From the NCBI GenBank assembly GCA_000316135.1, contig JH993905.1, forward strand, positions 8,841-23,185: 14,345 bases of DNA, written 5' to 3'. This document shows positions 1 to 7,977 of the stretch, one piece after another; the stretch's first letter is position 1; each line of letters opens with the position of its first letter. This DNA is from Trachipleistophora hominis (lineage: Eukaryota > Microsporidia > Pleistophoridae). A program made the translations under genes and the position numbers. The notes under the pieces were generated by a model that was not told where the DNA came from, searched no databases, and was given only the letters and a program-made list of their open reading frames with translations.

Positions 1-427
1 CCCTCGATCCATAATAAAATGTCACAAATCCTAATTTATTACATTCCAAAAAAATATTTTTGTCACTTTAAAGTAAACCAAAACCAAAAAGAAAATAAAA
101 TGTATTTATGCATAACACGCCTCTAAAACACCAATTACAGCAATTCAAGTATCAATTAAATTCCTTATTGGACATGCTGTGCATGACACGCAATCACGTA
201 TTGATAAAAACGTATCAGGTGTCATCCAGGCAATTAGTGCGTGACAACACGCGTGATTTGAGTATCACATCACGCAGAATGAAAGTGCGATTGGCAATGC
301 ACTGCCGATTAACACGTGCTTGTTGGTTGCAGATATTTCATGATTTGCCGATTTTATAATTTTCCTTAATTGATCAGCGGACAATTGCCGTGATTTACAC
401 GTATCCTGATTGTGTGCTAGTGATATT

Positions 428-527
428 TTGATCATTTATTAAATGCGTGTTCATGCAATTCGTTTCAGAAGAAATCATGCATTAATACCTTGATTATTTA
501 TTAAATACGCGTTTATGCAGTGTGTTT
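428..527. repeat. Degenerate direct repeat, two 38-nt copies 62 nt apart
   Basis: Positions 428-465 and 490-527 match at 31 of 38 bases with no gaps. Six of the seven differences are transitions. The shared core is ATTTATTAAAT followed by a CG-containing word and ATGCA. It looks like an old tandem duplication, not a functional site. Confidence 0.6.
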
Positions 528-1080
528 TACGAGTTTGCCAAAATTGCTTTAATTATTTCTAAGTAAGTATTTCTGCGTTGCGTTTACGGAACGGATCATA
601 AAACGTACTCATAAAATGTGTACGTTTACGGCCCGTCCGAACGAATTCACGTTTCTTAAATCGTATTTTTCGTTTTTTAGGTGCAAGTGTCAAAAAATAA
701 TAAAAAGCAATTTATGGCGTAAAACTGTTTCTTTTGCCGTACCGTTATCTCGGCATGTCCGCGCAGCTTTTTCTTATTTTCCTGTTTTACGCGCATTTCC
801 TAATGATAGCAACATTGTTAGGAAGAAATAAACGATCAATAAGGGTAAATCAGAGCAAAGCAAGCGATCAAAATAAAGGGCAATAAAAATAAAAGCTTAT
901 TTGACACGATAGAAAAATAAATTAAACACGCGTATCGGGCTGTAAAAAGACGAGCGCACGGTAGATCATCTCCGAAACGTCTTTGTGCGACACGCACGCC
1001 GTGTTTCTCTCTGCACCGCACGCATTGCACAATCAGTGCTGATTCATATGTTCACGATCACATCAATAAAAATTTAATTT

Positions 1081-1090
1081 GCTAATTAGC
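1081..1090. promoter_or_regulatory. Perfect palindrome with TAATTA core upstream of the homeodomain gene
   Basis: GCTAATTAGC is a perfect 10-bp palindrome centred on TAATTA, which is two opposed copies of the TAAT core bound by many homeodomains. A second TTAATTAA lies at about 1094-1101. The site is about 240 bp upstream of the homeodomain start, so autoregulation is conceivable. In AT-rich DNA such cores also arise by chance, so this is inference only. Confidence 0.25.
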
Positions 1091-1332
1091 GTTTTAATTA
1101 ATTCTTTGTGCGCGTATCGCACGCGCATCGCGCCTATCCGTTTGACAGCTTGTTCCATTGGTGCTGCCCGTTTTGCATGCCGCCGCGTGCCGCTGCGCTC
1201 TTTCATGGATCAATATTTCTTAATCGAGCAAATGAAAAATCAGAAATTTGCCATATTTTTCAACTTGCGAAACAATGAGATTGATTTGACAAATTAATTT
1301 ATAAATGTTAGAAAAAAACGCCTGATAAAAAA

Positions 1333-1668
1333 ATGGACGACGAAAATTTACAAAAATCGTTCGAAACTAAAAAGCGCAACCGAACTGTAATGACCGGTGC
1401 GCAAGCGAAAATCCTTAAAAACTATTTTCAGAAGAATATGTTCCCGTCTACCGAGGCCCGGGAAGAACTTGCCAAAATTCTGGGAATGAGGCCTCGTACC
1501 ATACAAATCTGGTTTCAAAACCAGAGACAAAAGACGAAAAGCAGGTACGGATTTGATAGGCAGCACCATGAGGATGATGCTGTGGAATGCAAGGGATTGC
1601 ATGCGTTGGCGGAGATCGCGAGCGGGCTGCTTGATCGTAACAAGGATAAATCGAGGATACAGCGATAA
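1333..1668 (+). CDS. Homeodomain transcription factor (short, microsporidian type)
   Basis: The product is 111 residues and is almost all DNA-binding domain. The homeodomain spans about residues 13-72. The flexible arm KKRNRT carries the conserved arginine (R17, homeodomain position 5). L28 and F32 fit core positions 16 and 20. The recognition helix reads IQIWFQNQRQK, with W60, F61, N63 and R65 at positions 48, 49, 51 and 53, and Q62 at specificity position 50. Position 52, usually arginine, is Q64. The tail (73-111) is charged and has one possible short helix (GLHALAEIASGLL). The protein is expected to be nuclear and to bind TAAT-like sites as monomer or dimer. The start is well supported: an in-frame TAG lies at 1309-1311 and no earlier in-frame ATG is available. 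No C-run precedes the ATG, unlike the housekeeping genes here. An AATAAA lies at 1683-1688, 15 nt after the stop. Its target genes cannot be read from sequence. Confidence 0.93.
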   Translation: MDDENLQKSFETKKRNRTVMTGAQAKILKNYFQKNMFPSTEAREELAKILGMRPRTIQIWFQNQRQKTKSRYGFDRQHHEDDAVECKGLHALAEIASGLLDRNKDKSRIQR

Positions 1669-1790
1669 AATATGTGTTTATAAATAAATTATTTAATAAT
1701 TCGTTTTTAGGTTTTTACTGGTGTTGTGATCGGATTTGTGGTTTTATAGTTTTGTGATGCATAAGTGAGAGAGCAGGTGTATGATGTGAG

Positions 1791-1985
1791 ATAGGTATGA
1801 TGTATATTATAGGTAGGTATGATGTATATTATAGGTAGATATGATGTATATTATAGGTAGGTATTGTGTATATTGTAAATAAGTATGATGCATAAACAAG
1901 TATGGTGTAATTGTAGGCATGTATGATGTATAAACAAGTATGATGCATAAACAAATATGATGTATTGTAGGTATATATGGTGAGT
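1791..1985. repeat. Degenerate minisatellite, GTATGATGTATA-type units of 17-22 nt
   Basis: About ten imperfect head-to-tail units share the core GTATGATGTATA. The first few are 22 nt long and nearly identical (ending in ATATTATAGGTAG); later ones shrink to 17-20 nt with AAACAAGTATGATG cores. The + strand is almost free of C. A reading frame on the minus strand exists only because the units lack stops there, and it yields a low-complexity Tyr/Ile/His repeat that I do not regard as a protein. Confidence 0.85.
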
Positions 1986-2029
1986 AGGTGTACGACATTG
2001 AATGATAGCACAAATTAATTAGAAAAGAT

Positions 2030-2195
2030 AATAATAAAATTAAAAGAATAAACGAATCAAAAACGTAATGAGAAGGAAGTAGAATCAAAATATGTAGATG
2101 GGAAAAATAAAAGAGAAAGAAATTAATCAAAGATAGAAAGAAGTAAAAGAGAAAATAATCAAAGATAGAAAGAGATGGACGAAAAAGAAAAAAAT
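2030..2195. repeat. Purine-rich tract with a 32-nt internal duplication
   Basis: The + strand here is dominated by A and G. AATCAAAGATAGAAAG occurs identically at 2125-2140 and 2157-2172, a 32-nt period. No coding signal is seen. Confidence 0.7.
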
Positions 2196-3433
2196 AGTTT
2201 AGAACAAACGACTTTATCGCATCGTAAATATTAAATTGATACTAAGCATCGAAACGTGGTGGTAACAGCAACGACGAAAACAATCATATCATGAAACAAC
2301 GTGTGTATAACGATTTAATACACATCATTGGTTTGGTAACAAGTCCTGAAACGCGTGTGTGACACCACCATGTCTCTTTTTGATATCAGTGACGTGAAAG
2401 AATAATTTATGATTGCAGCGCTGCACAAAAAATGCGAATGCGAGATCGTCTTAGATCATAAAATGATACATATGAAACATGCGTGGCCATAATAGATCAG
2501 TATCCTGGTGTACACGCTGTTTTATCTGAGATTAGTATGAACAAACTGCTGAAACCGATTTGTGCAGTTATAAAACCTGGGAAAAGTACATGAACGTGTT
2601 ATCAGTGCTCGACAAACAGAACGCTTGTTTTTCTATGTCAACCTGTCAATCAAAAATATTAAATGTTCCGAAATAAGAAAACATGTGAGGTTTCAAAACC
2701 AACACTATTAATTAGTTATAAATGGTAAATTAACATCCTGGTTTTGGAGCTTCTTTTGTTCGTCCGATTTGATGCTTGTATGCAGCGTATACGTTGTTTA
2801 ATCTGAAATGCACTCGCGTGCACCACGTAAATAAATCATTAATAGTAGTTTTAATTTACATTTTGATTGTAAACAAGCTATTGACAGGACGTCAAATGCT
2901 ATCATGATGTAGCAGCGCAAAAAGCATGCATTACACAGAGCGAAACGCTTTCTGTTGGTTTTTGTGCTTATCTTGTAGCATGATGCTGATAAACACGGTA
3001 ATGACAGATGAAAATGCACAATAGACCAAATATTCGTTGACACTTGCACAAATAAGAAACATAGTGGGAACAGCGTGAAAACAACGATGGTTGTTGAGAA
3101 TAAAAAATTTTATGATGAACTAACACGAATTAAGCGGATAAAAATATATCGTGATGTGTAGTATCAATTAATTGGATCGATGTAACTAAATCAGAAACAT
3201 GAACTTAAAGGAAAGTGACCAAAATGAAAGTTACGAAAATAAATGGTGATGGCCATAAAAGAAACGTAAATGTGTGAAATGACGAGGTGGTTGATACAAT
3301 AAATAAATGACGTTTTTAGCAAAAAACTGTAAATGAAATCATGAAAGGCAATGCGAAACATTTTGCAGGAACTATGTGCTAACAAATGATGTAAAAAATA
3401 GCAAAATGAACACAATTTACCAGATTGTGATCA
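2196..3433. other. Gene-free spacer, moderately complex sequence
   Basis: No reading frame over 83 codons is present and none is recognisable. The sequence is not simple repeat and has scattered small dyads: a perfect 12-bp palindrome TGCAGCGCTGCA at 2414-2425, and a bulged hairpin at 2935-2955 (ACAGAGCG, loop AAA, CGCT and CTGT). Two dispersed, partly similar segments near 2508-2532 and 2784-2808 suggest old duplicated sequence. I see no tRNA, rRNA or snRNA signature. Confidence 0.5.
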
Positions 3434-3847
3434 TCAGCAACGAGGTGATGTATCAATGATGTAATGTATCACTAAATGATGTATCATAGAATGACAAGCT
3501 ATAAAATGCGCTTGTTTAGTAAAATAAAAACGATAATAACATTCATTATCTGCCAAATGTAAAACAATTAAAATTATAATGACGTGTGTGTATTGATAGG
3601 ACAAAACACACTCGTCCAAATGTTCGGCCAAAAATGGCACCGGCGTGTTCGTGACGATTAATTTGATCGATCGACTCTTTTTGATAAGAATGCCGTCATC
3701 GAATTTTTTTCTTTTACGAAAAAATATAACAATTGTATCAGGAAGCAAAAAATAATTAGAGGCAAAATGGAACAGTGTCAAACGATCAATGATGCGCTGT
3801 GTTGACAATAAACACACTGTAAATGTCATACATAAGCACATCCACAC
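3434..3847 (-). CDS. Unrecognised 137-codon ORF, doubtful
   Basis: This is the longest open frame in the gene-poor region. The translation has a hydrophobic start (MWMCLCMTFTVCLL, possibly a weak signal sequence), a basic patch near residues 44-62, and is rich in I, H, Y and C. I recognise no domain or motif. No C-run or other start signal precedes the ATG. The 3' part overlaps repetitive ATGATGTATCA-like sequence (about 3444-3490), which argues against a conserved protein end. By rough estimate a frame this long is mildly unexpected by chance at this base composition, so a fast-evolving or decaying gene cannot be excluded. Confidence 0.15.
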   Translation of the reverse strand: MWMCLCMTFTVCLLSTQRIIDRLTLFHFASNYFLLPDTIVIFFRKRKKFDDGILIKKSRSIKLIVTNTPVPFLAEHLDECVLSYQYTHVIIILIVLHLADNECYYRFYFTKQAHFIACHSMIHHLVIHYIIDTSPRC

Positions 3848-3892
3848 TTGTCCGTATTTGTATACAAAATTTGATGTATGATTAAATTTTAA

Positions 3893-3916
3893 GGTACAAA
3901 TGTAAATATTTGTACC
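3893..3916. repeat. Perfect inverted repeat, 9-bp arms
   Basis: GGTACAAAT and ATTTGTACC are perfectly complementary around a 6-nt loop. It is the first of two dyads upstream of the ORF at 3993. Confidence 0.8.
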
Positions 3917-3942
3917 CCGTTTTGAAAAAAGCTAATGAGAAA

Positions 3943-3979
3943 CACTGGCGTAATATGTTAAAAGCATATTACGCAAGTG
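3943..3979. repeat. Strong hairpin/inverted repeat upstream of the 3993 ORF
   Basis: GCGTAATATG (3948-3957) and CATATTACGC (3965-3974) pair perfectly around a 7-nt loop. The stem extends past one mismatch by a further 4 bp (CACT at 3943, AGTG at 3976-3979). It ends 13 nt before the ATG at 3993. It could be a cruciform, an operator-like site or part of a transcript; function is unknown. Confidence 0.8.
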
Positions 3980-3992
3980 GCATTGATAAGAA

Positions 3993-4364
3993 ATGCGAAG
4001 TTATAGAGCACAATATTGCATTACATGCATTGTGTTTTTAGGCGATAGTTTTGCCATAAAGCATAGGTATAAAGAATGCGATGATAGTTTCGGCATCCTT
4101 ACCATTTTTGCATTATTTGTTTTCGACACATTAATTTTATTTTTTTTCGAACACAACACTGATTCAAAGTTTAGCGTTGATAACTGTTTAGTTTATAACA
4201 GTTTATTTTCGAAACACGCCGTTTCTGATCATACATCGGATGCAATGCAACTTGTACCGATTTGGCGACTTGATAACATTTTTGGATGTTGTATTATCGA
4301 TTTGAATGCATGCATGCTTATGAATGTTTTGACAGCCGATAAAAATTTTTATTATCGAAAATAA
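3993..4364 (+). CDS. Unrecognised 123-codon ORF bracketed by inverted repeats
   Basis: The translation is 123 residues with one hydrophobic stretch at about residues 34-52 (GILTIFALFVFDTLILFFF, with a central Asp) that could span a membrane, and several cysteines. I recognise no family. It is bracketed by inverted repeats: 3893-3916 and 3943-3979 before the start, 4368-4382 and 4390-4415 just after the stop. The frame stays open through AT-rich DNA for longer than I would expect by chance (rough estimate), and codons such as TTT and GAT dominate. There is no C-run before the ATG. It may be a lineage-specific small membrane protein, the remains of a mobile element, or chance. Confidence 0.25.
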   Translation: MRSYRAQYCITCIVFLGDSFAIKHRYKECDDSFGILTIFALFVFDTLILFFFEHNTDSKFSVDNCLVYNSLFSKHAVSDHTSDAMQLVPIWRLDNIFGCCIIDLNACMLMNVLTADKNFYYRK

Positions 4365-4367
4365 GCA

Positions 4368-4415
4368 ATTCGCGAGGCGAATGATTTTTATACCATGATC
4401 CGTCTTGGTATCATG
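4368..4415. repeat. Paired dyads just after the 3993 ORF
   Basis: ATTCGC/GCGAAT (4368-4373 and 4377-4382) forms a perfect 6-bp stem with a GAG loop and is followed by a short T-run. Next, ATACCA (4390-4395) pairs with TGGTAT (4406-4411), or alternatively CATGAT (4394-4399) with ATCATG (4410-4415), giving two mutually exclusive stems. It looks like a bacterial terminator in shape, but the genome is eukaryotic, so no terminator role is claimed. Confidence 0.6.
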
Positions 4416-4504
4416 CGTTTGAGTGCCAGACAGACTTGTCGCATGACTTCGACTGTTTTAGAGTTGAAAAGCATCGGAGTAACATTATAGTATTAAGAAA
4501 CGAC

Positions 4505-4628
4505 AAACCAATGGTTTGTGTGTCTCGAATACGGTTTTCGAAAGAATTGCACGGATAAACACACCATTATGGTGTTTCGAATACAGTTTTCGAAAGAACA
4601 GTTCAGATCAACACGCTATTACGGTGTT
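4505..4628. repeat. Tandem repeat, 52-nt units containing palindromes
   Basis: Units at 4525-4576 and 4577-4628 match at 42 of 52 bases without gaps. A partial earlier unit (4505-4524) supplies a third palindromic hub. Hubs include CAAACCAATGGTTTG (4505-4519) and ACACCATTATGGTGT (4561-4575), which are perfect around one central base. Each full unit starts with TCGAATAC and GTTTTCGAAAG. An isolated GTTTTCGAAA recurs near 4663. An 80-codon frame across the repeat is not credible as a gene. Confidence 0.75.
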
Positions 4629-4764
4629 TGTGTGTTGATACACACTACCATACAAATAATTTTGTTTTCGAAAAAAATAATTTTTTTTAAAAAGAGAAAT
4701 TACAGTAATTTTGTTACAATTACCATTAAAGTATCGAAATGTGTATTGAGCATGTGCTGACCGA

Positions 4765-4791
4765 CTCCGAAAGCATAATTTTATCTCGGAG
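4765..4791. repeat. Hairpin, 6-bp perfect stem
   Basis: CTCCGA (4765-4770) pairs with TCGGAG (4786-4791) around a 15-nt AT-rich loop. Confidence 0.5.
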
Positions 4792-4823
4792 GATATATCG
4801 AAACGAGACTACAAAGTCACTGT

Positions 4824-4908
4824 GCAGTTATTGAATACTTCGTAGCAATGAAGGACGTGTGGTTACTCTCTACAACACTGATGAGTAATTATATCGAGCA
4901 ATAACTGT
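4824..4908. other. Candidate structured RNA or imperfect element (three-way junction shape)
   Basis: CAGTTATTG (4825-4833) and CAATAACTG (4899-4907) are perfectly complementary 9-mers 65 nt apart. Between them lie a second stem, 4861-4868 with 4883-4890 (six Watson-Crick pairs TTACTC/GAGTAA plus two G-U), and a weak 4-bp hairpin 4838-4853. Together they fold on paper as a closed three-way junction of about 85 nt. No Pol III boxes or known RNA family motif is seen. The orientation is unknown. Confidence 0.3.
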
Positions 4909-5510
4909 CGGGTTTCTAGACATCTATAATTCTAAGCGTTCTTGAGGGTCAAATTTTATTAGTTATTCAAAATGGCTTAAAAGACATAAATTCCCGCGCG
5001 CATGGTTGTCAACGCATATAGTAAAACATTCTCATTTTGTGAATACGTGTGCGAAAATTGTGTGTTTATATTGTGTTGTGCATTTATTTGATGTGGGTAT
5101 TTCGGCACGCGTTACTTATAGTGGCAATTCTATAATTTTCACGTCACCTTCCTTTTTTGTGGCGTTTCTTTGGTGATTTTGTGGTTGCTAATAATTTTGC
5201 CAGTTCGTTTGTGCATTGTAAGTCCTGCAGTTCGTATTATTTTGTGTATTTTTGCAATAAATACTTGATTTTAACCTTCTAATCTGTGGGGCTATCGATG
5301 ACACTTCAATAACATTTTTGACGTGTCCGAATGACCATTTAAGCCAGAATGCCATTTTTAAGCACAGTTTCGAAGCACTAATACGTATGATACATGTATT
5401 TAACTGGTGTTTTGCGTGTTACGGGGTAAATAAACAAATCATTTCTTTATATGATTCGTGTATTACTGCTACCTTTTTAGGACAAATAAAATTTTACAGT
5501 ACGCAAACAA
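4909..5510. other. Gene-free spacer, T/G-rich in its middle
   Basis: Between about 5030 and 5280 the + strand is rich in T and G. An 83-codon frame at 5318-5569 has no recognisable features and its end falls inside the tandem repeat at 5511-5675. I see no RNA gene signature. Confidence 0.5.
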
Positions 5511-5675
5511 GCGTATCATACGAGAGTGTGAGAGAATGTCTTGCCATACTATATAAACATGTTATATGAGAGCGCTTGTAGTATGTGAAAGTATCTTACT
5601 GTACGTGTATAAGCGTATTACATGGGAATGTGAGGAAATATACTACCGTACGCATATAAACGTATTATATGAGAG
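5511..5675. repeat. Degenerate tandem repeat, four copies, 46-56 nt period, palindromic core
   Basis: Four copies of a core like GCGTATTATATGAGAG start at 5511, 5557, 5613 and 5660. The first core (CGTATCATACG, 5512-5522) is a perfect palindrome around one base; later cores are imperfect. Between cores, motifs such as ATGTCTTGCCATAC and ATACTACCGTAC recur. Two short frames (5318-5569 and 5566-5805) overlap by ATGA inside this repeat and are most likely accidental. Confidence 0.7.
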
Positions 5676-5732
5676 TATCACTAGCGTGTCAAGTGAGAAG
5701 ATACATGAGTGTATCCGAATACGTGCACCATT

Positions 5733-5774
5733 ATTAATACGTATTAATCCAAATGACATATCTGTATATGTCAT
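5733..5774. repeat. Two adjacent perfect dyads
   Basis: ATTAATACGTATTAAT (5733-5748) is a perfect 16-bp palindrome. Four bases later ATGACATAT (5753-5761) pairs perfectly with ATATGTCAT (5766-5774) around a CTGT loop. They directly follow the palindromic tandem repeat. Confidence 0.8.
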
Positions 5775-5809
5775 ACGTCTCACAATTATGTCAGAGAGCA
5801 ATTAAATAT

Positions 5810-6540
5810 CTTATTTTCAACAAATATTCTAATGGATGTAACCAATCAAATAGTAGTCGTAATTAGATAAATGTACATTTGCACACATTGTGTTAATAGC
5901 CAAAAAAGGAACAAGCACAATAAACCAAGAAGCGGCATGTATACACGCAAACGACCAAGAACACCGTTTACCATCGCATATTTAGCATAAAATACGCATA
6001 ACAGTAATAAATGCAAATATTTCTACTTTCGATCAAATATATCACCCCTTTTTCCACGAATTTATATCTGATACGATAATTCTGTTTATAACACAGTACA
6101 ACGTAAAACAACAACCATTAAGTGATAAAACCCATACTTGTTTTGTATTACCGTCTTATACAGTGTGTATGATTATTATATTCCTTTCATAATGCGATTT
6201 ATTATGAACATTCTTGTTTATGTTCCTTTAGTTATCTAAAATAGCATTTTTCTGCATATCTTAGTCCTTTACATTCCAATTCACAATCTCCAAATACTCC
6301 ATTTCATATGAACAATCAATACTTTGTAATGGTTAATATTTCATAATAGTAATTGTTTCTAACAATACTTTTGATATTTTGTGAATGTTCCTCTTTCGTT
6401 GTAACCATACGTCATTACAACTATTTAATTAACATTTTCTTAATAATCATTAAGCAATACTCTCTAAGTAATGCTCTCCAAGAGATATTCTCTAAGTAAT
6501 ACCCTCTAAGTGATAATCTTTAATTAACAAGGCCAATAAT
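5810..6540. other. Gene-free AT-rich spacer, G-poor on the + strand
   Basis: No open frame of note is present. The + strand loses G progressively, especially after 6220. Perfect hairpins occur at 6186-6208 (TTCATAAT/ATTATGAA, 7-nt loop) and 6398-6421 (GTTGTAA/TTACAAC, 10-nt loop). From about 6451 to 6525, CTCTAAGTAAT-like words repeat about every 17 nt. Confidence 0.55.
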
Positions 6541-6604
6541 AAACTATCATTACACTAAACTATCATTACACTAAACTATCATTACAATAAACTATCATTA
6601 CATC
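6541..6604. repeat. Tandem repeat, 16-nt unit, four copies
   Basis: The unit AAACTATCATTACACT starts at 6541, 6557, 6573 and 6589. The first two copies are identical and the last two differ at one or a few bases near the end. The + strand contains no G here. Confidence 0.9.
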
Positions 6605-7289
6605 AATAACCATTACCACTTAACAGTACCATTAAGTATTTCATTCCTTATCTTTATACATTACCATTCCACATCCATCATAAATCACTATAAAATTACC
6701 AAACAATCATTAATTCATTACCATACCATAATTAATGTATAACATGTAAATAATCAAAATATAAATTTTATATTCAACATCCTACTAATGGTATTATCCT
6801 AAAAGGTAATAATTCAGAATTGTACATAAATTTACAGAAAGAGCTTACGATGAGAGTACCAGAACAACCCTTTGAGTGTGGTACGTCCTTGCAGTGTGGT
6901 GTTGAATGGTTATGCTGTTAAGTGTAGTACGTACGTAACATTTTAATATGGCAGTAATGAATAAGGGTGTAACACATTGAATGTAATAATTATTTCTTTT
7001 GTTTGAAATAGCCATACTAAACCAATTCATAAGGAAACTCCTTCTATGCTTAGGTGTATGATAAGAGCAAAGAATCAATGCATGCAATCTTATCAGTGCG
7101 TATAGTACCCTTGGAAATACGTTGTATTAAATAAACAGTAGAACAGCTGTACAATAAAATATAACATACGTTCTACAATGCCAGTAATTTAGTTGTTAAT
7201 GCATTTACTTACTAAAGCATTGATAGCACTGCATTATAACTATTGATGTAGTAGTAAAATGTTATAACGTAGTACAGTAAAGGAAATTG
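6605..7289. other. Gene-free AT-rich spacer
   Basis: The first part (to about 6720) remains G-poor; from about 6840 the + strand becomes C-poor with GTAGTACG-like words. The only notable frame (80 codons, minus strand, 6845-7087) has no recognisable feature and is not supported as a gene. Confidence 0.5.
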
Positions 7290-7560
7290 TAATGTTATAC
7301 TAATAGTTATTATTAGTAATAGTAGGTGTTAGTGGTTATTATTAGTAGGTGTTAGTACTGGTTATTATAGTTAGTAGTAGTAGGTGGTTATTATTATTTG
7401 TTATCAGTTATTAATACTTCTTACTATCACTTCTTACTATTAAATCTTATCAATAGTTCTTATTATAAATTTTTCTTCTTATTACTAATTACTATTAAAC
7501 CTTATTACTATCATTACAACAACATTGTTTGTATCAATTCTATCCTTTGCAACATTGTAA
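7290..7560. repeat. TTA/TAG-rich simple repeat with switched strand bias
   Basis: From 7290 to 7395 the + strand repeats TAGTTATTATTAGTAGGTG-like words with almost no C. From 7400 to about 7530 it repeats CTTCTTACTATTA-like words with almost no G. The two halves are loosely reverse-complementary, so this may be an old inverted duplication of a simple repeat. Confidence 0.6.
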
Positions 7561-7817
7561 TAAACTTAGATTATTCTTAAACATTAGCAGTTTTAGATTG
7601 TTAGTACTGTAAAATACGTAAAGTATATTTGGTTGCCTAGACGTATACGATGTATAGTATTGATAACACAGGATATAACCTTTAAAGTACGTGGTTAAGC
7701 CGTATTGTATGACTTGCTTGGTCAATGGTACTGCAACGATCAGGAATGCTACTGAGCTACAATGATGGGCTGCCAATGTGACAGACTGTTGTCGATCAGT
7801 GGCACACCACGTTGTAC

Positions 7818-7830
7818 AAAAAATAGAAAA
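7818..7830 (-). terminator. Pol III terminator of the tRNA-Leu gene
   Basis: Reading the minus strand after the tRNA 3' end at 7835, a T4 run lies at 7830-7827 and a T6 run at 7823-7818. Oligo-T is the standard RNA polymerase III stop signal. Confidence 0.8.
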
Positions 7831-7834
7831 TTTT

Positions 7835-7917
7835 GACAAGGACGGGATTTGAACCCGCGCCTTCCGAAGAAGACTGCCACCTGAAGGCAGCGCCATAGAC
7901 CGCTCGGCCACCTTGTC
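7835..7917 (-). tRNA. tRNA-Leu (anticodon CAG), intronless
   Basis: The minus strand folds as a complete 83-nt class II tRNA. The acceptor arm GACAAGG/CCTTGTC pairs over 7 of 7 bases. The anticodon arm is CTGCC-TTCAGGT-GGCAG, giving anticodon CAG, which reads CUG leucine codons. The long variable arm closes as a 5-bp stem on a TTCG loop, as expected for leucine. The T arm is GCGGG-TTCAAAT-CCCGT. Internal promoters are present: A box TGGCCGAGCGG (7900-7910 on the + strand) and B box GGTTCAAATCC (7845-7855). There is no intron after position 37. CCA is not encoded, as usual in eukaryotes. It lies head to head with the secreted protein gene, with 60 nt between its 5' end and that ATG. Confidence 0.97.
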
Positions 7918-7977
7918 TCACACCGCGACAATCCGTTTCATCTTAAATATTAAAACAAGAAGCAACTGAAATACGCA

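Larger units (their letters stand above)
1..1332. other. Spacer upstream of the homeodomain gene, no convincing gene
   Basis: This stretch is AT-rich with islands of CG-containing words (around 930-1030 and 1105-1205). Short reading frames of 60-85 codons exist but none resembles a known protein, and they overlap one another on both strands. It contains a degenerate 38-nt direct repeat (428-465 and 490-527), a palindrome GCTAATTAGC at 1081-1090, and three ACGCGT words at 249, 507 and 928. The higher-GC part near 930-1210 could be a decayed gene or the regulatory region of the homeodomain gene; the sequence alone does not decide this. Confidence 0.6.

Noticed and set aside
1791..1985. CRISPR array
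   Set aside because: Units are contiguous without unique spacers, and the genome is eukaryotic.
1807..2130. 107-codon minus-strand frame
   Set aside because: It is generated by the minisatellite and purine-rich tract and gives a low-complexity Tyr/Ile/His product.
4796..4886. Possible hammerhead ribozyme (CGAAAC at 4797-4802 and CTGATGAG at 4878-4885)
   Set aside because: The flanking sequences cannot form stems II and III in either permutation: only the first G-C pair of stem II fits and no cleavage-site UH is placed correctly.
5318..5805. Two small ORFs overlapping by ATGA as a translationally coupled pair
   Set aside because: The overlap falls inside a degenerate tandem repeat, the products have no recognisable features, and such coupling is not expected in a eukaryote.
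7540..7931. Minus-strand reading frames of 123 and 60 codons over the tRNA
   Set aside because: They run through the tRNA-Leu gene and a simple repeat; the tRNA fold explains the sequence.
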